Assembly (NCBI RefSeq): GCF_022419205.1 | Contig: NZ_JAJOZU010000002.1 | Span: forward strand, 124,001-188,000 | Origin: Thermomonas alba | GTDB taxonomy: Bacteria > Pseudomonadota > Gammaproteobacteria > Xanthomonadales > Xanthomonadaceae | DNA: 64,000 nt | Direction: 5' to 3' | In this document: positions 9,365 through 18,320 of the stretch, one piece after another | Position numbering within the stretch: the first letter of the stretch is position 1 | How the letters are laid out: each line of letters starts with the position of its first letter | Translations under genes and position numbers: made by a program | Notes under the pieces: model-generated | Seen by the model: the letters and a program-made list of their open reading frames with translations, nothing else | Told to the model about the DNA's origin: nothing | Database searches by the model: none

Positions 9365-10399
9365 ATGCCTGAAGTCGCCGATTTCCCCATCCGCCACGAC
9401 TGGAGCCGCGCCGAGGTCGAGGCGCTGTTTGCGCTGCCGTTCCCCGAGCTGCTGCATCGCGCTGCCTGCGCGCATCGCCAGCATTTCGATCCGACCCAGG
9501 TACAGGTGTCCACGCTGCTGTCGGTCAAGACCGGCGGCTGTCCGGAGGATTGCGGCTACTGCCCGCAGGCAGCGCGCTATCACACCGGGGTGGAAGCCAC
9601 CAAGCTGATGGAAACTGCGGCGGTGGTCGAACGCGCGCGCCAGGCCAAGGCTGCCGGCGCTACCCGTTTCTGCATGGGCGCGGCCTGGCGCAGTCCGAAG
9701 GACCGTGACATCCCGAAGGTGGCGGCGATGATCCGCGAGGTGAAGGCGCTGGGGCTGGAAACCTGCGCCACCTTGGGCATGCTCAGCAGCGCGCAGGCGC
9801 AGGCGCTGAAAGACGCCGGGCTGGACTACTACAACCACAACCTCGACACCGATCCCGAGTATTACGGCGACATCATCCACACGCGCCAGGTGCAGGACCG
9901 CCTGGACACCCTGGCGCACGTGCGCGCGGCCGGCCTGAAGACCTGCTGCGGCGGGATCGTGGGCATGGGCGAATCGCGCCGCCAGCGCGCCGGCCTGCTG
10001 CAAACCCTGGCCAACCTGCCGGCGCATCCAGACTCGGTGCCGATCAACCGCCTGGTGCAGGTGGAAGGCACGCCGCTGCACGGCACGGTGGAGCTGGATC
10101 CGTTCGAGTTCGTCCGCACCATCGCCGTGGCCCGCATCCTGATGCCGAAATCGATGGTGCGCCTGTCGGCCGGGCGTGAAACCATGAGCGACGAGCTGCA
10201 GGCGCTGTGCTTCCTGGCCGGCGCCAACTCGATCTTCTACGGCGAAAAGCTGCTGACCACCGGCAACCCCGACACCGCGCACGATCAGGCCCTGTTCGCC
10301 CGCCTCGGCCTGACCCCGATGCCGGTAGCCGAGGCGCACGACGATTCGATCAGCGCCTGCGTCACCACGGTCCACGCCGGCATCACCGAAGCCACCTGA
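9365..10399 (+). CDS. bioB: Biotin synthase
   Basis: A 344-residue radical SAM enzyme that inserts sulfur into dethiobiotin, the last step of biotin synthesis. The 4Fe-4S ligands C59, C63 and C66 lie in [12 protein letters not shown]. Other family motifs include [21 protein letters not shown] and [17 protein letters not shown]. Length is typical. It is followed by bioF after six bases, so the two form an operon. No strong Shine-Dalgarno sequence precedes the ATG. Confidence 0.97.
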   Translation: MPEVADFPIRHDWSRAEVEALFALPFPELLHRAACAHRQHFDPTQVQVSTLLSVKTGGCPEDCGYCPQAARYHTGVEATKLMETAAVVERARQAKAAGATRFCMGAAWRSPKDRDIPKVAAMIREVKALGLETCATLGMLSSAQAQALKDAGLDYYNHNLDTDPEYYGDIIHTRQVQDRLDTLAHVRAAGLKTCCGGIVGMGESRRQRAGLLQTLANLPAHPDSVPINRLVQVEGTPLHGTVELDPFEFVRTIAVARILMPKSMVRLSAGRETMSDELQALCFLAGANSIFYGEKLLTTGNPDTAHDQALFARLGLTPMPVAEAHDDSISACVTTVHAGITEAT

Positions 10400-10405
10400 G
10401 CCGGT

Positions 10406-11629
10406 ATGCCGCGGCCGCTGCTGACCGCCCGCGTCGCCGCGCTGCGCCAGCAGCGCATCGCGCAGCAACGTCTGCGCGTGCGGCGCGACGTGCTGCGCCG
10501 CGACGGCATGCGCTGCGAGGTGCGCCTGGCCGATGGCTCCACCCGCTGGCTGCTGGACTTCTGCGGCAATGACTACTTGGGCCTGGCGCGGCATTACAGC
10601 GTCAGCAGCACGCTGCAGGACGAAGCGGCACGTAGCGGCGCCGGTGGCGTGGCCTCGCACCTGGTCTGCGGCCACCACGCCGCGCACACCGCGCTGGAGC
10701 AGGCGGTGGCGGACTGGCTGCAAGCGCCGGCGGCACTGCTGCTGGGCAGCGGTTATCTGGCCAATCTGGCGGTGATCCAGGGGCTGCTGGGCAAGGACGA
10801 CGTGTGTGTGCAGGACCGCCTCAACCATGCCAGCCTGATCGACGGCGCGCGTCTGGCCGGCTGCACGCTGCGTCGCTATCCGCATGCCGACCCCGAGGGC
10901 GCGCTGCGCCAGCTGCGGGCCGCGCCCGACGGCGCCGCGCTGCTCGCCAGCGACGGCGTCTTCAGCATGGACGGCGATGTCGCACCGCTGCGTGCGCTGG
11001 CGCTGATCGCGCGCGCGCAGCGCGCCACGCTCTATATCGACGAGGCGCATGCCACTGGGGTGCTCGGCGAGGAGGGCCGCGGCAGCGTGGCCGCCGCCGG
11101 GCTCGACCATACGGCGGTTCCGCTGCGGCTGGTGACGCTGGGCAAGGCGCTGGGCGGCTATGGCGCGCTGGTGGTCGGCGATGCCGACCTGGTGCGGCAT
11201 CTGGCGGAGACCGCACGCCCCTACATCTACACCACCGCGCTGCCGCCGGCGCTGGCCGCGGCTTCGCTGGCGGCGGTCCAGCGCGCGCGCCGCGACGGCT
11301 GGCGGCGCACGCGGCTGGCGGAGCTGATCGCCACCTTCCGCGCCGGCGCGCGCCGGCTCGGGCTGCCGCTGCTCGATTCCGACACTCCGATCCAGCCGCT
11401 GCACTGCGGCGACGACGCCAGCGCGCTGGCGCTGGCGCAGGCGCTTGAAGCGCAGGGCATCTGGGTCGGCGCGATCCGTCCGCCGACCGTGCCGGAGGGC
11501 CGCGCGCGCCTGCGCATCACGCTGTCGGCGGCACACACCGAAGCCCACTTGCGCACCCTGCTGGACGCGCTGGCGCGCGTCCATGACCTGCTCGCTGGGG
11601 CTACAGCCCGCCCAGGCACAGATATTTGA
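10406..11629 (+). CDS. bioF: 8-amino-7-oxononanoate synthase
   Basis: A 407-residue fold-type I PLP enzyme that condenses pimeloyl-ACP (or -CoA) with alanine. The PLP lysine is in [12 protein letters not shown], the cofactor Asp in [13 protein letters not shown], and the substrate pocket in [14 protein letters not shown]. Its 3' end overlaps the 3' end of the convergent gabD by 29 bp, so the last residues and the gabD stop share DNA. It is co-transcribed with bioB; bioH and bioC continue the pathway beyond gabD. Confidence 0.96.
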   Translation: MPRPLLTARVAALRQQRIAQQRLRVRRDVLRRDGMRCEVRLADGSTRWLLDFCGNDYLGLARHYSVSSTLQDEAARSGAGGVASHLVCGHHAAHTALEQAVADWLQAPAALLLGSGYLANLAVIQGLLGKDDVCVQDRLNHASLIDGARLAGCTLRRYPHADPEGALRQLRAAPDGAALLASDGVFSMDGDVAPLRALALIARAQRATLYIDEAHATGVLGEEGRGSVAAAGLDHTAVPLRLVTLGKALGGYGALVVGDADLVRHLAETARPYIYTTALPPALAAASLAAVQRARRDGWRRTRLAELIATFRAGARRLGLPLLDSDTPIQPLHCGDDASALALAQALEAQGIWVGAIRPPTVPEGRARLRITLSAAHTEAHLRTLLDALARVHDLLAGATARPGTDI

Positions 11630-13073
11630 TCGACGTGTAGTCGTCCAGCCCGTGCTGCGAGCCTTCGCGCCCGAAGCCGGACTGCTTGATCCCGCCAAAC
11701 GGCGCGACCTCGGTGGAGATCAGCCCGGTGTTCAGCCCGACCATCCCGCACTCCAGCGCCTCGGACACCCGCCAGGCGCGCGCCAGGTCGCGGGTGTAGA
11801 AATACCCGGCCAGGCCAAACTCGGTGGCGTTGGCCAGCGCAATCGCCTCGTCCTCCGTGTTGAAGCGCAGCAGCGGCGCCACCGGGCCGAAGGTTTCCTC
11901 CTGCGCCAGCCGCATGTCAGGCGTGGCGTCCAGCAGCACGGTGGGTTCGTAGAAGGTGCCGCCCAACGCATGCCGCCGGCCTCCCAGCGCCAGGCGCGCG
12001 CCCTTGGCCAGCGCGTCGGCCACGTGCGCCTCCACCTTGGCAAGCGCCTTGGTATCGATCAGCGGGCCCTGGTCGCTCTCGCCGGACAGGCCCGGGCCCA
12101 CCCGCAGCTTGCGCGCCGCGGCGACGAGCTTTTCCGCGAAGGCATCGTAGATGCCCTCCTGCACCAGCAGCCGGTTGGCGCACACGCAGGTCTGGCCGCT
12201 GTTGCGGAACTTGCTCGCGATCGCGCCGGCGACCGCGGCATCGAGGTCGGCGTCATCGAACACGATGAACGGCGCGTTGCCGCCCAGCTCCAGCGAGATC
12301 CGCTTGAGATCGTCCGCGCACTGCGCCATCAGCCGCTTGCCGACCGCGGTGGAGCCGGTGAAGGTGAGCTTGCGCACCTGCGGATTGGCGGTCATCTCCT
12401 GGCCGATGGCCGCGGCATCCTGGCCGGTGACGATGTTGAGCACGCCCGGCGGCAGCCCCGCGCGCTCGGCGATCACGCCCAGCGCCAGCGCCGACAGCGG
12501 GGTCTGCAGCGCCGGCTTGCACACCACCGTGCAGCCGGCGGCGAGCGCCGCGCCGAGCTTGCGCCCCAGCATGGCGGAGGGGAAGTTCCACGGCGTGATC
12601 GCCGCCACCACGCCCACCGGCTGGCGCAGGGTGAGGATGCGCACGCCGTCCACGTGGCCGGGGATCACCTCGCCGTCCATGCGCTTGGCCTGCTCGCCGA
12701 ACCACTCGAAATAGCTCGCCGAATAGGCGATCTCGGCGCGCGCCTCCTTCAGCGGCTTGCCCTGCTCGGCGGTCATCAGCCGCGCCAGGTCTTCCTGGTG
12801 CTGCAGCATCAGATCGGCGATCCGCCGCAGCACCTGCGCGCGCTGCCTGGCGGTCTTGGCCGCCCACGCCGGGAACGCCGCGTGCGCGGCGGCGATCGCG
12901 CGCCGGGTCTCGGCTGCGCCCATGTCCGGCACGCTGGCCAGCGGCAGGCCGTCGGCCGGGTCGCAAACCGTGCAGGTCCCCCCAGCATCGGCACCGCACC
13001 AGCGGCCATCGATCAACGCCTGCTGGCGATACAGATCGGGGTCGGCGAGCGCAAGGCGGGCCAAAGCGTCCAT
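11601..13073 (-). CDS. gabD: NAD(P)-dependent succinate-semialdehyde dehydrogenase (aldehyde dehydrogenase family)
   Basis: A 490-residue aldehyde dehydrogenase. The catalytic Glu is in [17 protein letters not shown] and the nucleophilic Cys in [17 protein letters not shown]; the Cys-x-Cys arrangement is typical of GabD. Succinate semialdehyde is the likely substrate, by family similarity. The start at 13073 follows GGAGGA. It sits on the opposite strand between bioF and bioH, so it interrupts the biotin block; no gabT is visible, so the source of its substrate here is unknown. Confidence 0.9.
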   Translation of the reverse strand: MDALARLALADPDLYRQQALIDGRWCGADAGGTCTVCDPADGLPLASVPDMGAAETRRAIAAAHAAFPAWAAKTARQRAQVLRRIADLMLQHQEDLARLMTAEQGKPLKEARAEIAYSASYFEWFGEQAKRMDGEVIPGHVDGVRILTLRQPVGVVAAITPWNFPSAMLGRKLGAALAAGCTVVCKPALQTPLSALALGVIAERAGLPPGVLNIVTGQDAAAIGQEMTANPQVRKLTFTGSTAVGKRLMAQCADDLKRISLELGGNAPFIVFDDADLDAAVAGAIASKFRNSGQTCVCANRLLVQEGIYDAFAEKLVAAARKLRVGPGLSGESDQGPLIDTKALAKVEAHVADALAKGARLALGGRRHALGGTFYEPTVLLDATPDMRLAQEETFGPVAPLLRFNTEDEAIALANATEFGLAGYFYTRDLARAWRVSEALECGMVGLNTGLISTEVAPFGGIKQSGFGREGSQHGLDDYTSIKYLCLGGL

Positions 13074-13198
13074 GGGTGTCCTCCGGGAACGATGACGATG
13101 CAGAAACGATACGCCGGCCGGCGTGAGCTTCGCGCGATAATGCGCGCTCGATTCAATCTCCCCCCATCCGCCGCGCACCGTCGCCGGCGGGACCACCC

Positions 13199-13987
13199 AT
13201 GACCGATCCGATGGACGCATTGCACGTGGAGATCACGGGCGAAGGCCCGCCGCTGGTGCTGCTGCATGGCTGGGCCATGCACGGCGGCATCTTCGCGCCG
13301 CTGGTGCAGGCACTGCGCGCGCAGCGCACCCTGTATCTGGTGGATCTTCCCGGGCATGGCCACAGCCGCGACGCCGGCGTGCCGCTGGCGCTGGACGCCT
13401 GCGCGCAGGCAGTGCTGGATGCAGTGCCCGTCGCGCCGTGGTGCGGCTGGTCGCTGGGCGGACTGGTGGCGCTGCGCGCCGCGAGCCTGCAGCCGACGCG
13501 AGTGCCGGCGCTGGCGATGGTCTGCGCCACCCCGAAGTTCGTGCGCAGCGACGATTGGCCGCATGGAATGCCGGTGCAGGTGTTCTCCGAGTTCGCGCAG
13601 TCCCTGGCGCAGGACTGGCAGGGCACGGTCGAGCGCTTCATCGCGCTGGAGGCGTTCGGCTCCGATCACATGCGCGAGGAACTGCGCCTGCTGCGCGAGG
13701 CGGTGCTGGCGCGCGGTGCGCCGGCGCCGCAGGTGCTGGCCGCCGGCCTGCGCGTGCTGCAGGACGGCGATCTGCGCGCGGCGCTGCCGACGCTTTCGAT
13801 GCCCAGCCTGTGGCTGGCGGGACGCCGCGATCGCCTGGTCAACCCGGCCGCACTGCAGGTCGCCGCCGCGCTGGCGCCGCAGGCGCGCTACGTGGAGGTG
13901 GCGCACGCCGGGCATGCGCCGTTCCTGACCCATGCCGACGCGGTGGCCACCGCGCTGCGCGATTTCCTCGACGGAGCATCGGCATGA
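13199..13987 (+). CDS. bioH: Pimeloyl-ACP methyl ester carboxylesterase
   Basis: A 262-residue alpha/beta hydrolase. The nucleophile S85 is in GWSLGG, the acid in RRDRLV, the base in HAGHAPF, and the oxyanion region is LLHGWAMHGG. BioH releases pimeloyl-ACP from its methyl ester after two rounds of fatty-acid elongation. The stop codon overlaps the ATG of bioC (ATGA), so the two are translationally coupled; this pairing supports the BioH assignment over a generic hydrolase. A GATAAT at 13136-13141 may be the promoter -10 box. Confidence 0.92.
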   Translation: MTDPMDALHVEITGEGPPLVLLHGWAMHGGIFAPLVQALRAQRTLYLVDLPGHGHSRDAGVPLALDACAQAVLDAVPVAPWCGWSLGGLVALRAASLQPTRVPALAMVCATPKFVRSDDWPHGMPVQVFSEFAQSLAQDWQGTVERFIALEAFGSDHMREELRLLREAVLARGAPAPQVLAAGLRVLQDGDLRAALPTLSMPSLWLAGRRDRLVNPAALQVAAALAPQARYVEVAHAGHAPFLTHADAVATALRDFLDGASA

Positions 13988-14913
13988 GCGCGCCGCTGTT
14001 CGATACCCGCCAGGTGCGCCGCGCGTTCTCGCGCTCGGCCGCCAGCTACGACGCCGCCGCGCGCCTGCAGCGGCAAGTGGAGGCGCGCCTGCTGGAATCG
14101 CTGGACTACCTCGACGATCCCGCGCTCGACCGCGCGCCGCCGCAGGTGGTGCTGGACCTCGGCTGCGGCACCGGCCATGCCAGCGGCCTGCTGCAGCGGC
14201 GCTGGCCGAAGGCGCGCATCATCGCCCTCGACCTGGCGCTGCCGATGCTTCGCCACGCACGCGACGCGACTCGGCCCAGGCTGCCCGGGCTGCCGCTGCG
14301 CAATCCGTTCGCGGCCACCCCGCAGCCGGTGTGCGCGGATGCGCGCGCGCTGCCGCTGGCCGAGGCCAGCGTGGATGTGATCTTCTCGAACCTGTGCCTG
14401 CAGTGGGTCGAGGATCTGCCGGGAGTGCTGGCCGGCTTCCGCCGCGTGCTCAAACCGCATGGCCTGCTGCTGTTTTCCACTTTCGGCCCGGACACCCTGT
14501 GGCAGCTGCGCGCCGCGTTCGCACAGGCCGACGATGCGCCCCATGTCAGCCCGTTCCTGGACATCGCGGCCGTAGGCGATGCGCTGGTGGCTGCGGGCTT
14601 CTTCCAGCCGGTGGTGGAACGCGATCTGGAAACCACCTGGTATGCCGACCTGCCGGCCCTGATGCGCGAACTGCGTGCATTGGGCGCGACCAATGCGCTG
14701 GCCTCGCGCCGCCATGCGCTGACCGGGCGCCGCCGGTTCACCGCGGCGGCAGCGGCCTACGAAGCACACCGCGCGCCCAATGGCCTGCCCGCGGACTGGG
14801 AAATCATCAGCGCGATGGCCTGGGCGCCGGAGGCCGGCACCCCGATCCGCGAACACGGGATCGAACTGGCCGCGGTGCCGGTGGCGCGCATCCCGATCCG
14901 CCGGCGCAGGTGA
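13984..14913 (+). CDS. bioC: Malonyl-ACP O-methyltransferase
   Basis: A 309-residue class I SAM methyltransferase that methylates malonyl-ACP to prime pimelate synthesis. The N-terminus shows the BioC signature VRRAFSRSAASYDAAARLQ, followed by SAM motif I VVLDLGCGTGHASG and the motif SNLCLQWVEDLPG. It overlaps bioH by four bases. With bioH, bioB and bioF it covers most of the pathway; bioA and bioD are not in the window. Confidence 0.94.
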   Translation: MSAPLFDTRQVRRAFSRSAASYDAAARLQRQVEARLLESLDYLDDPALDRAPPQVVLDLGCGTGHASGLLQRRWPKARIIALDLALPMLRHARDATRPRLPGLPLRNPFAATPQPVCADARALPLAEASVDVIFSNLCLQWVEDLPGVLAGFRRVLKPHGLLLFSTFGPDTLWQLRAAFAQADDAPHVSPFLDIAAVGDALVAAGFFQPVVERDLETTWYADLPALMRELRALGATNALASRRHALTGRRRFTAAAAAYEAHRAPNGLPADWEIISAMAWAPEAGTPIREHGIELAAVPVARIPIRRRR

Positions 14914-14920
14914 GACAGCC

Positions 14921-16417
14921 TCACTCCTGGCGCGGCCTCACCCGAAAGATCACCCGTCCGTGATAGGGAGCTCCCAGCACCTCCGCCTGCCATCCCTGGC
15001 GCTCCAGCGCCGCCTGGACGGCAGGCAGATGCGATTGCGGGGTGTACCAGATCTGGTCTTGCTGAGGCTCGCGCAGATCCTCCGCCAGTGTCTGATCGTA
15101 AGGCGGATTGAACCTAGATTTGGAAGGCGTTGAAGCCAGCGCGATCTGCTCCACCGGCACGCCCAACGCCAGATGCAACCCGTAACGTGGCGCATCGTCC
15201 AGCGCATTGACCTCACTGATCGCGACCGGCGCACGCGCCTGGATCGCACGCGCCCAGGCCGCCGCGTCACGCCCGGTATCCAGACGCGCCGCCGTCAGCT
15301 TCAACCCCATCAGTGCCAGCGCCCAGAGCGCAATCCAGCCTCCCTGCGGAAGAGGGCGGCCGGCCGCCAGCCGCTGGCGCGCCACCAACAACGCCAACGG
15401 CAAAAATAGCGGCAACAAGTACAGCGGCAGGCGCGAACGCGCCAGGCAGAACACCAGCAGCGGCAACGACACCCAAAGCGCCAGCAGCAGCGCAGGATCT
15501 TGCGCGCGCGCCGATGCATCCCGCCGCCAGCTCCGCCATTGCCCCGGCAAGTCGCGCAGCCAGCCCCACAGCCAGGGCGTCCACGGAAGACTGCCGAGCA
15601 GCAACGTCGGCAGATAGACCTTGATCCAGCCATACCACTGGCCATTGCGCCCAAAATCGTCACTGGCCACGCGCGCCACGACTTCTTGGCCGAGGAAGTA
15701 TTCGAGCAATCCGGGATGGCGGATCACCGCCACCACGTACCATGGCAGCGCGACCAGAGCGAACAGCAGGATCCCACTGGGCGCCAGCAACTGGCGCAAG
15801 CTATCGCGCCGAGGCTGCATCCCTTCGTATGCCAGCACCGCCAGCAACGGAAGCAGCCCCGGCGGCCCTTTGGTCAAGAATGCCAGGGCGAAACCGGCCC
15901 ACATCTGCAGCATGCCCCGCCGTGCGGCTCTTGGCTCGAAGCGCGCGGCCACGTAGCCGGCCATCGCCACAGCTTGCGAGGCAGCCAGAAATGGGTCGGT
16001 GGTGATCAACTGCCCGCTGGCAAACGGGAGCAGCATGGTCGCATAGACCAGTGCCGCGACCTGCTCTCCTCCGGGCACAAGCCGCCGCGCGATCCGCGCG
16101 GCCATCCACACCAGCAGCAGGTATGCCAACGCGGAAGGAAGCCGCGCCGCGAACACGGTGTGCCCAAATACCGCCATGCTGGCGGCGAGCACCCAGTAAG
16201 TCAGCGGCGGCTTGGTCCAGTGCCCGACATCGGGATGTCGGTGTGGGTCGAGCCAGTCACCTGATGCCAGCATGTGCAGAGCGACATTGGTATAGCGCCC
16301 CTCATCCGGCTCCCACAGACCGCGCCAGCCGAGGCCGACCAAGGCCAGCGCGATGGTCAGCAGCGCAATCCAAATGAATGGCTGTCGCCACCGCGCAGTA
16401 CCGGCAATCTCCAGCAT
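14921..16417 (-). CDS. ArnT/PMT-like membrane glycosyltransferase
   Basis: A 498-residue integral membrane protein with about twelve hydrophobic segments and a short C-terminal soluble domain. The GT-C signature DE is in LWEPDEGRYTNVALHML, with HWTKPPLTYW and FLTKGPPGLLPLLA typical of the ArnT family, which transfers sugars from polyprenyl phosphate to lipid A or proteins. The sugar and acceptor cannot be deduced. The ATG at 16417 follows the stop of the NTF2-like gene by one base (TGACATG), so it is the third gene of an operon starting with the PLP lyase gene. Confidence 0.85.
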   Translation of the reverse strand: MLEIAGTARWRQPFIWIALLTIALALVGLGWRGLWEPDEGRYTNVALHMLASGDWLDPHRHPDVGHWTKPPLTYWVLAASMAVFGHTVFAARLPSALAYLLLVWMAARIARRLVPGGEQVAALVYATMLLPFASGQLITTDPFLAASQAVAMAGYVAARFEPRAARRGMLQMWAGFALAFLTKGPPGLLPLLAVLAYEGMQPRRDSLRQLLAPSGILLFALVALPWYVVAVIRHPGLLEYFLGQEVVARVASDDFGRNGQWYGWIKVYLPTLLLGSLPWTPWLWGWLRDLPGQWRSWRRDASARAQDPALLLALWVSLPLLVFCLARSRLPLYLLPLFLPLALLVARQRLAAGRPLPQGGWIALWALALMGLKLTAARLDTGRDAAAWARAIQARAPVAISEVNALDDAPRYGLHLALGVPVEQIALASTPSKSRFNPPYDQTLAEDLREPQQDQIWYTPQSHLPAVQAALERQGWQAEVLGAPYHGRVIFRVRPRQE

Positions 16418-16418
16418 G

Positions 16419-16844
16419 TCAGCGCACCTGCGCCAGCCAGTCTTCCAGGTTGTAGTAGTTACTGACCCGCGCGATGCGCCCATCGCGCAGGTCGAAGAAC
16501 GCGCCGCCCGGCAGCAGGTAACGCTGACCGTGTGCAGGCGGCAGACCGGCATCCGTCTGCAGGTACTCGCCATGCACCACATACTCGGCCGCGGCGCGGG
16601 TGCCGTCCTCGCTGGCCAGCACCACTACGTCGCGCAGCTGCTCGCGGTAGCAGCGCGCCATCCGCTGCAGGAAGACGGCAAACGCCGCCTTGCCGGTCTC
16701 GCGCGGGCCCTGGTTGAGATCGTGCGCCACGTCCTCGGCCAGCAGCGCCAGCATGCCGTCCCAGTCGCCGCGGTTGAACGCGGCGTAGTAGGACAGCACC
16801 AGCTCGATCGCGCGATCGTGCGCGCGGCTACCGTCGATCTTCAT
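16419..16844 (-). CDS. NTF2-like (SnoaL/ketosteroid isomerase fold) protein
   Basis: A 141-residue single-domain protein. The opening helix AIELVLSYYAAFNRGDWDGML and the strand pattern ending in DGRIARVSNYYNLEDWLAQV fit the NTF2-like cone fold. Members bind small molecules or act as isomerases or hydrolases; no specific activity can be assigned. The start at 16844 overlaps the stop of the upstream PLP-lyase gene (ATGA), so translation is coupled. Longer reading frame to 17012 has no homology-like sequence and is not used. Confidence 0.8.
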   Translation of the reverse strand: MKIDGSRAHDRAIELVLSYYAAFNRGDWDGMLALLAEDVAHDLNQGPRETGKAAFAVFLQRMARCYREQLRDVVVLASEDGTRAAAEYVVHGEYLQTDAGLPPAHGQRYLLPGGAFFDLRDGRIARVSNYYNLEDWLAQVR

Positions 16845-17818
16845 ACGGGTTCTCCAGCGATGGCGAACAGGCCAGGCAATGCGTCCAGATCGACGTTGCC
16901 GCCCGACAGTATGACCCCGACCCGCCGCCCCGCGAACAGCGCCGGATGCGCCAGCACCGCCGCCAGCGCGATCGCCGACGATGGTTCCACCAGCTGCTTG
17001 CTGCGCGTCCACAGCAGGCGCATCGCGGCGACGGTGCGCGCATCATCCACGGTCAGCACGCGCGCGCCCGATGCGCGCAGCAGGGCGAAGTTGGGCGCGC
17101 CCAGGGTGCCGCGCAGGCCGTCGCAGACGGTCTCGGGCACGCCGTCGTGGTCGAGCGCGCCGCGCGCGAACGAACGCGCGCCGTCAGCGGCGCCTTCGGG
17201 TTCGGCCAGGAACAACTCGCACCCCGGCGCCAGCGCGCGCACCGCCAGCGCAGCCCCGGCGGCCAGCCCGCCGCCGCCCAGTGGCACGACCACGGCGTCG
17301 AGGTCGGGCACCTCGCGCAGCAGCTCCAGCGCGGCGGTGCCCTGGCCTGCGATCACGCGCGCATCGGCATAGGGATGCACCACGCTGGCGCCGGTCGCTG
17401 CCTGCACCCGGGCGCAGGCGGCCTCGCGCGCGGCGATGGTGGGCGCGCAGGCGTGCAGCTGCGCGCCGTAGTGCGCGATCGCCGCCAGCTTGGCGCGCAC
17501 CGCGCCCTCCGGCACCACCACGTGGCAGGGAATCCCGCGCAGGCGGGCGGCCAGCGCCAGCGCCGCGCCGTGGTTGCCGGAGGAATGCGTCACCACGCCG
17601 CGGGCGGCAGTGGCCTCATCCAGCGCGAACACCGCATTGCAGGCGCCGCGGAACTTGAACGCCCCGATGCGCTGCAGGTGCTCGGCCTTGAAATGGAGGC
17701 GCGCGCCGGCCTGGGCGTCGAGCGCGCGCGAAGTGAGCACCGGGGTGGCATGCGCGTGCGCGGCGATGCGCGCAGCGGCGTCGAGAACGTCGTCGAAGTC
17801 AGGCAGGGCCGCGTGCAT
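16841..17818 (-). CDS. PLP-dependent threonine/serine dehydratase family enzyme
   Basis: A 325-residue fold-type II PLP enzyme. The Schiff-base lysine is in GAFKFRGA, the phosphate/carboxylate loop in SSGNHGAAL, the glycine loop in PLGGGGLAAG and the C-terminal SGGN. There is no ACT regulatory domain, so it is a catabolic-type threonine dehydratase, serine racemase or hydroxyaspartate ammonia-lyase; sequence alone does not decide. The start ATG is preceded by TAGCAT six bases away, suggesting a promoter very close to the start. It heads a three-gene overlapping operon. Confidence 0.88.
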   Translation of the reverse strand: MHAALPDFDDVLDAAARIAAHAHATPVLTSRALDAQAGARLHFKAEHLQRIGAFKFRGACNAVFALDEATAARGVVTHSSGNHGAALALAARLRGIPCHVVVPEGAVRAKLAAIAHYGAQLHACAPTIAAREAACARVQAATGASVVHPYADARVIAGQGTAALELLREVPDLDAVVVPLGGGGLAAGAALAVRALAPGCELFLAEPEGAADGARSFARGALDHDGVPETVCDGLRGTLGAPNFALLRASGARVLTVDDARTVAAMRLLWTRSKQLVEPSSAIALAAVLAHPALFAGRRVGVILSGGNVDLDALPGLFAIAGEPV

Positions 17819-18320
17819 CTGCCCATGCTAACCCGCGGCGGGTTGCGCAGCGCGGACGCCACTTTCGGCATGCCTCCGGACACAAGACGTGACGCAATCC
17901 GCAATTACGTCGAAAAACGTCGAAAGACTGACCGGATGCGTCACTTCGCGTCAAAACGCGTTAATCTAGTAGGGCCGGTGTCGGCAGGATTTCCCGGATC
18001 CCCCCTGTTCCGTCGTCCTGCCGGCACCGGCGCCTACGGGGCCAGCGCCGCCCGCTGCCGCAAGCGGGCAGGACTCCCACCGCGCGGAAGCGCGATTCGG
18101 CGTGCCGCGCGAAGATCGCCGATTCGCAAACGTTCGAAAAAAATCGAGGGCCGGCTGTCCCCCGACAACCGGCCCTCCCAGCATCCTCGCCCTGCGCAGA
18201 GTCGGCCCCTGTTCAGTCCGACCATCGCCTCACGGCGTGCCAGGGTGAGTGCCGGCCTGAATGAAGCAGGATGCGTGCCAAACCCGCGCCCTGCCCCGTC
18301 ACGCCATAATGCCCTGCAAG
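17819..18320. other. 502-bp structured intergenic region between a PLP-lyase gene and mnmG
   Basis: No convincing gene. It holds an imperfect inverted repeat GTGACGCAATCCG (17889-17901)/CGGATGCGTCAC (17933-17944), a tandem 10-bp ACGTCGAAAA/ACGTCGAAAG (17907-17926), a TTAATCT that may be a plus-strand -10 box near 17960, and a long hairpin with 16-bp arms 17974-17989/18016-18031 (one mismatch). Further on are a stem GCCCGCT/AGCGGGC (18049-18068) and a minus-strand terminator (18138-18177). CATAAT at 18305-18310 is ten bases before the mnmG ATG and is the likeliest mnmG -10 box, which would leave most of this region outside the mnmG mRNA. Confidence 0.7.
18138..18177 (-). terminator. Rho-independent terminator on the minus strand
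   Basis: GAGGGCCGG (18146-18154) and CCGGCCCTC (18169-18177) form a 9-bp stem with a 14-base loop; read on the minus strand it is followed by GATTTTTTTCG. This is the clearest intrinsic terminator in the window, yet no annotated minus-strand gene lies upstream of it: the nearest sequence in that direction is the mnmG start. Confidence 0.8.

Noticed and set aside
9260-11698. A long minus-strand open frame across the biotin genes
   Set aside because: It is antisense to bioB and bioF, has no recognisable motif, and arises from GC-rich codon use.
13073-13220. Longer gabD start
   Set aside because: The upstream part overlaps the bioH start region and promoter; the ATG at 13073 has a proper ribosome binding site and family-like N-terminus.
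17819-18320. Possible replication origin next to mnmG (gidA)
   Set aside because: mnmG borders oriC in some gammaproteobacteria, but I see no DnaA boxes or AT-rich unwinding region, and no mioC, rsmG, parA or dnaA nearby.
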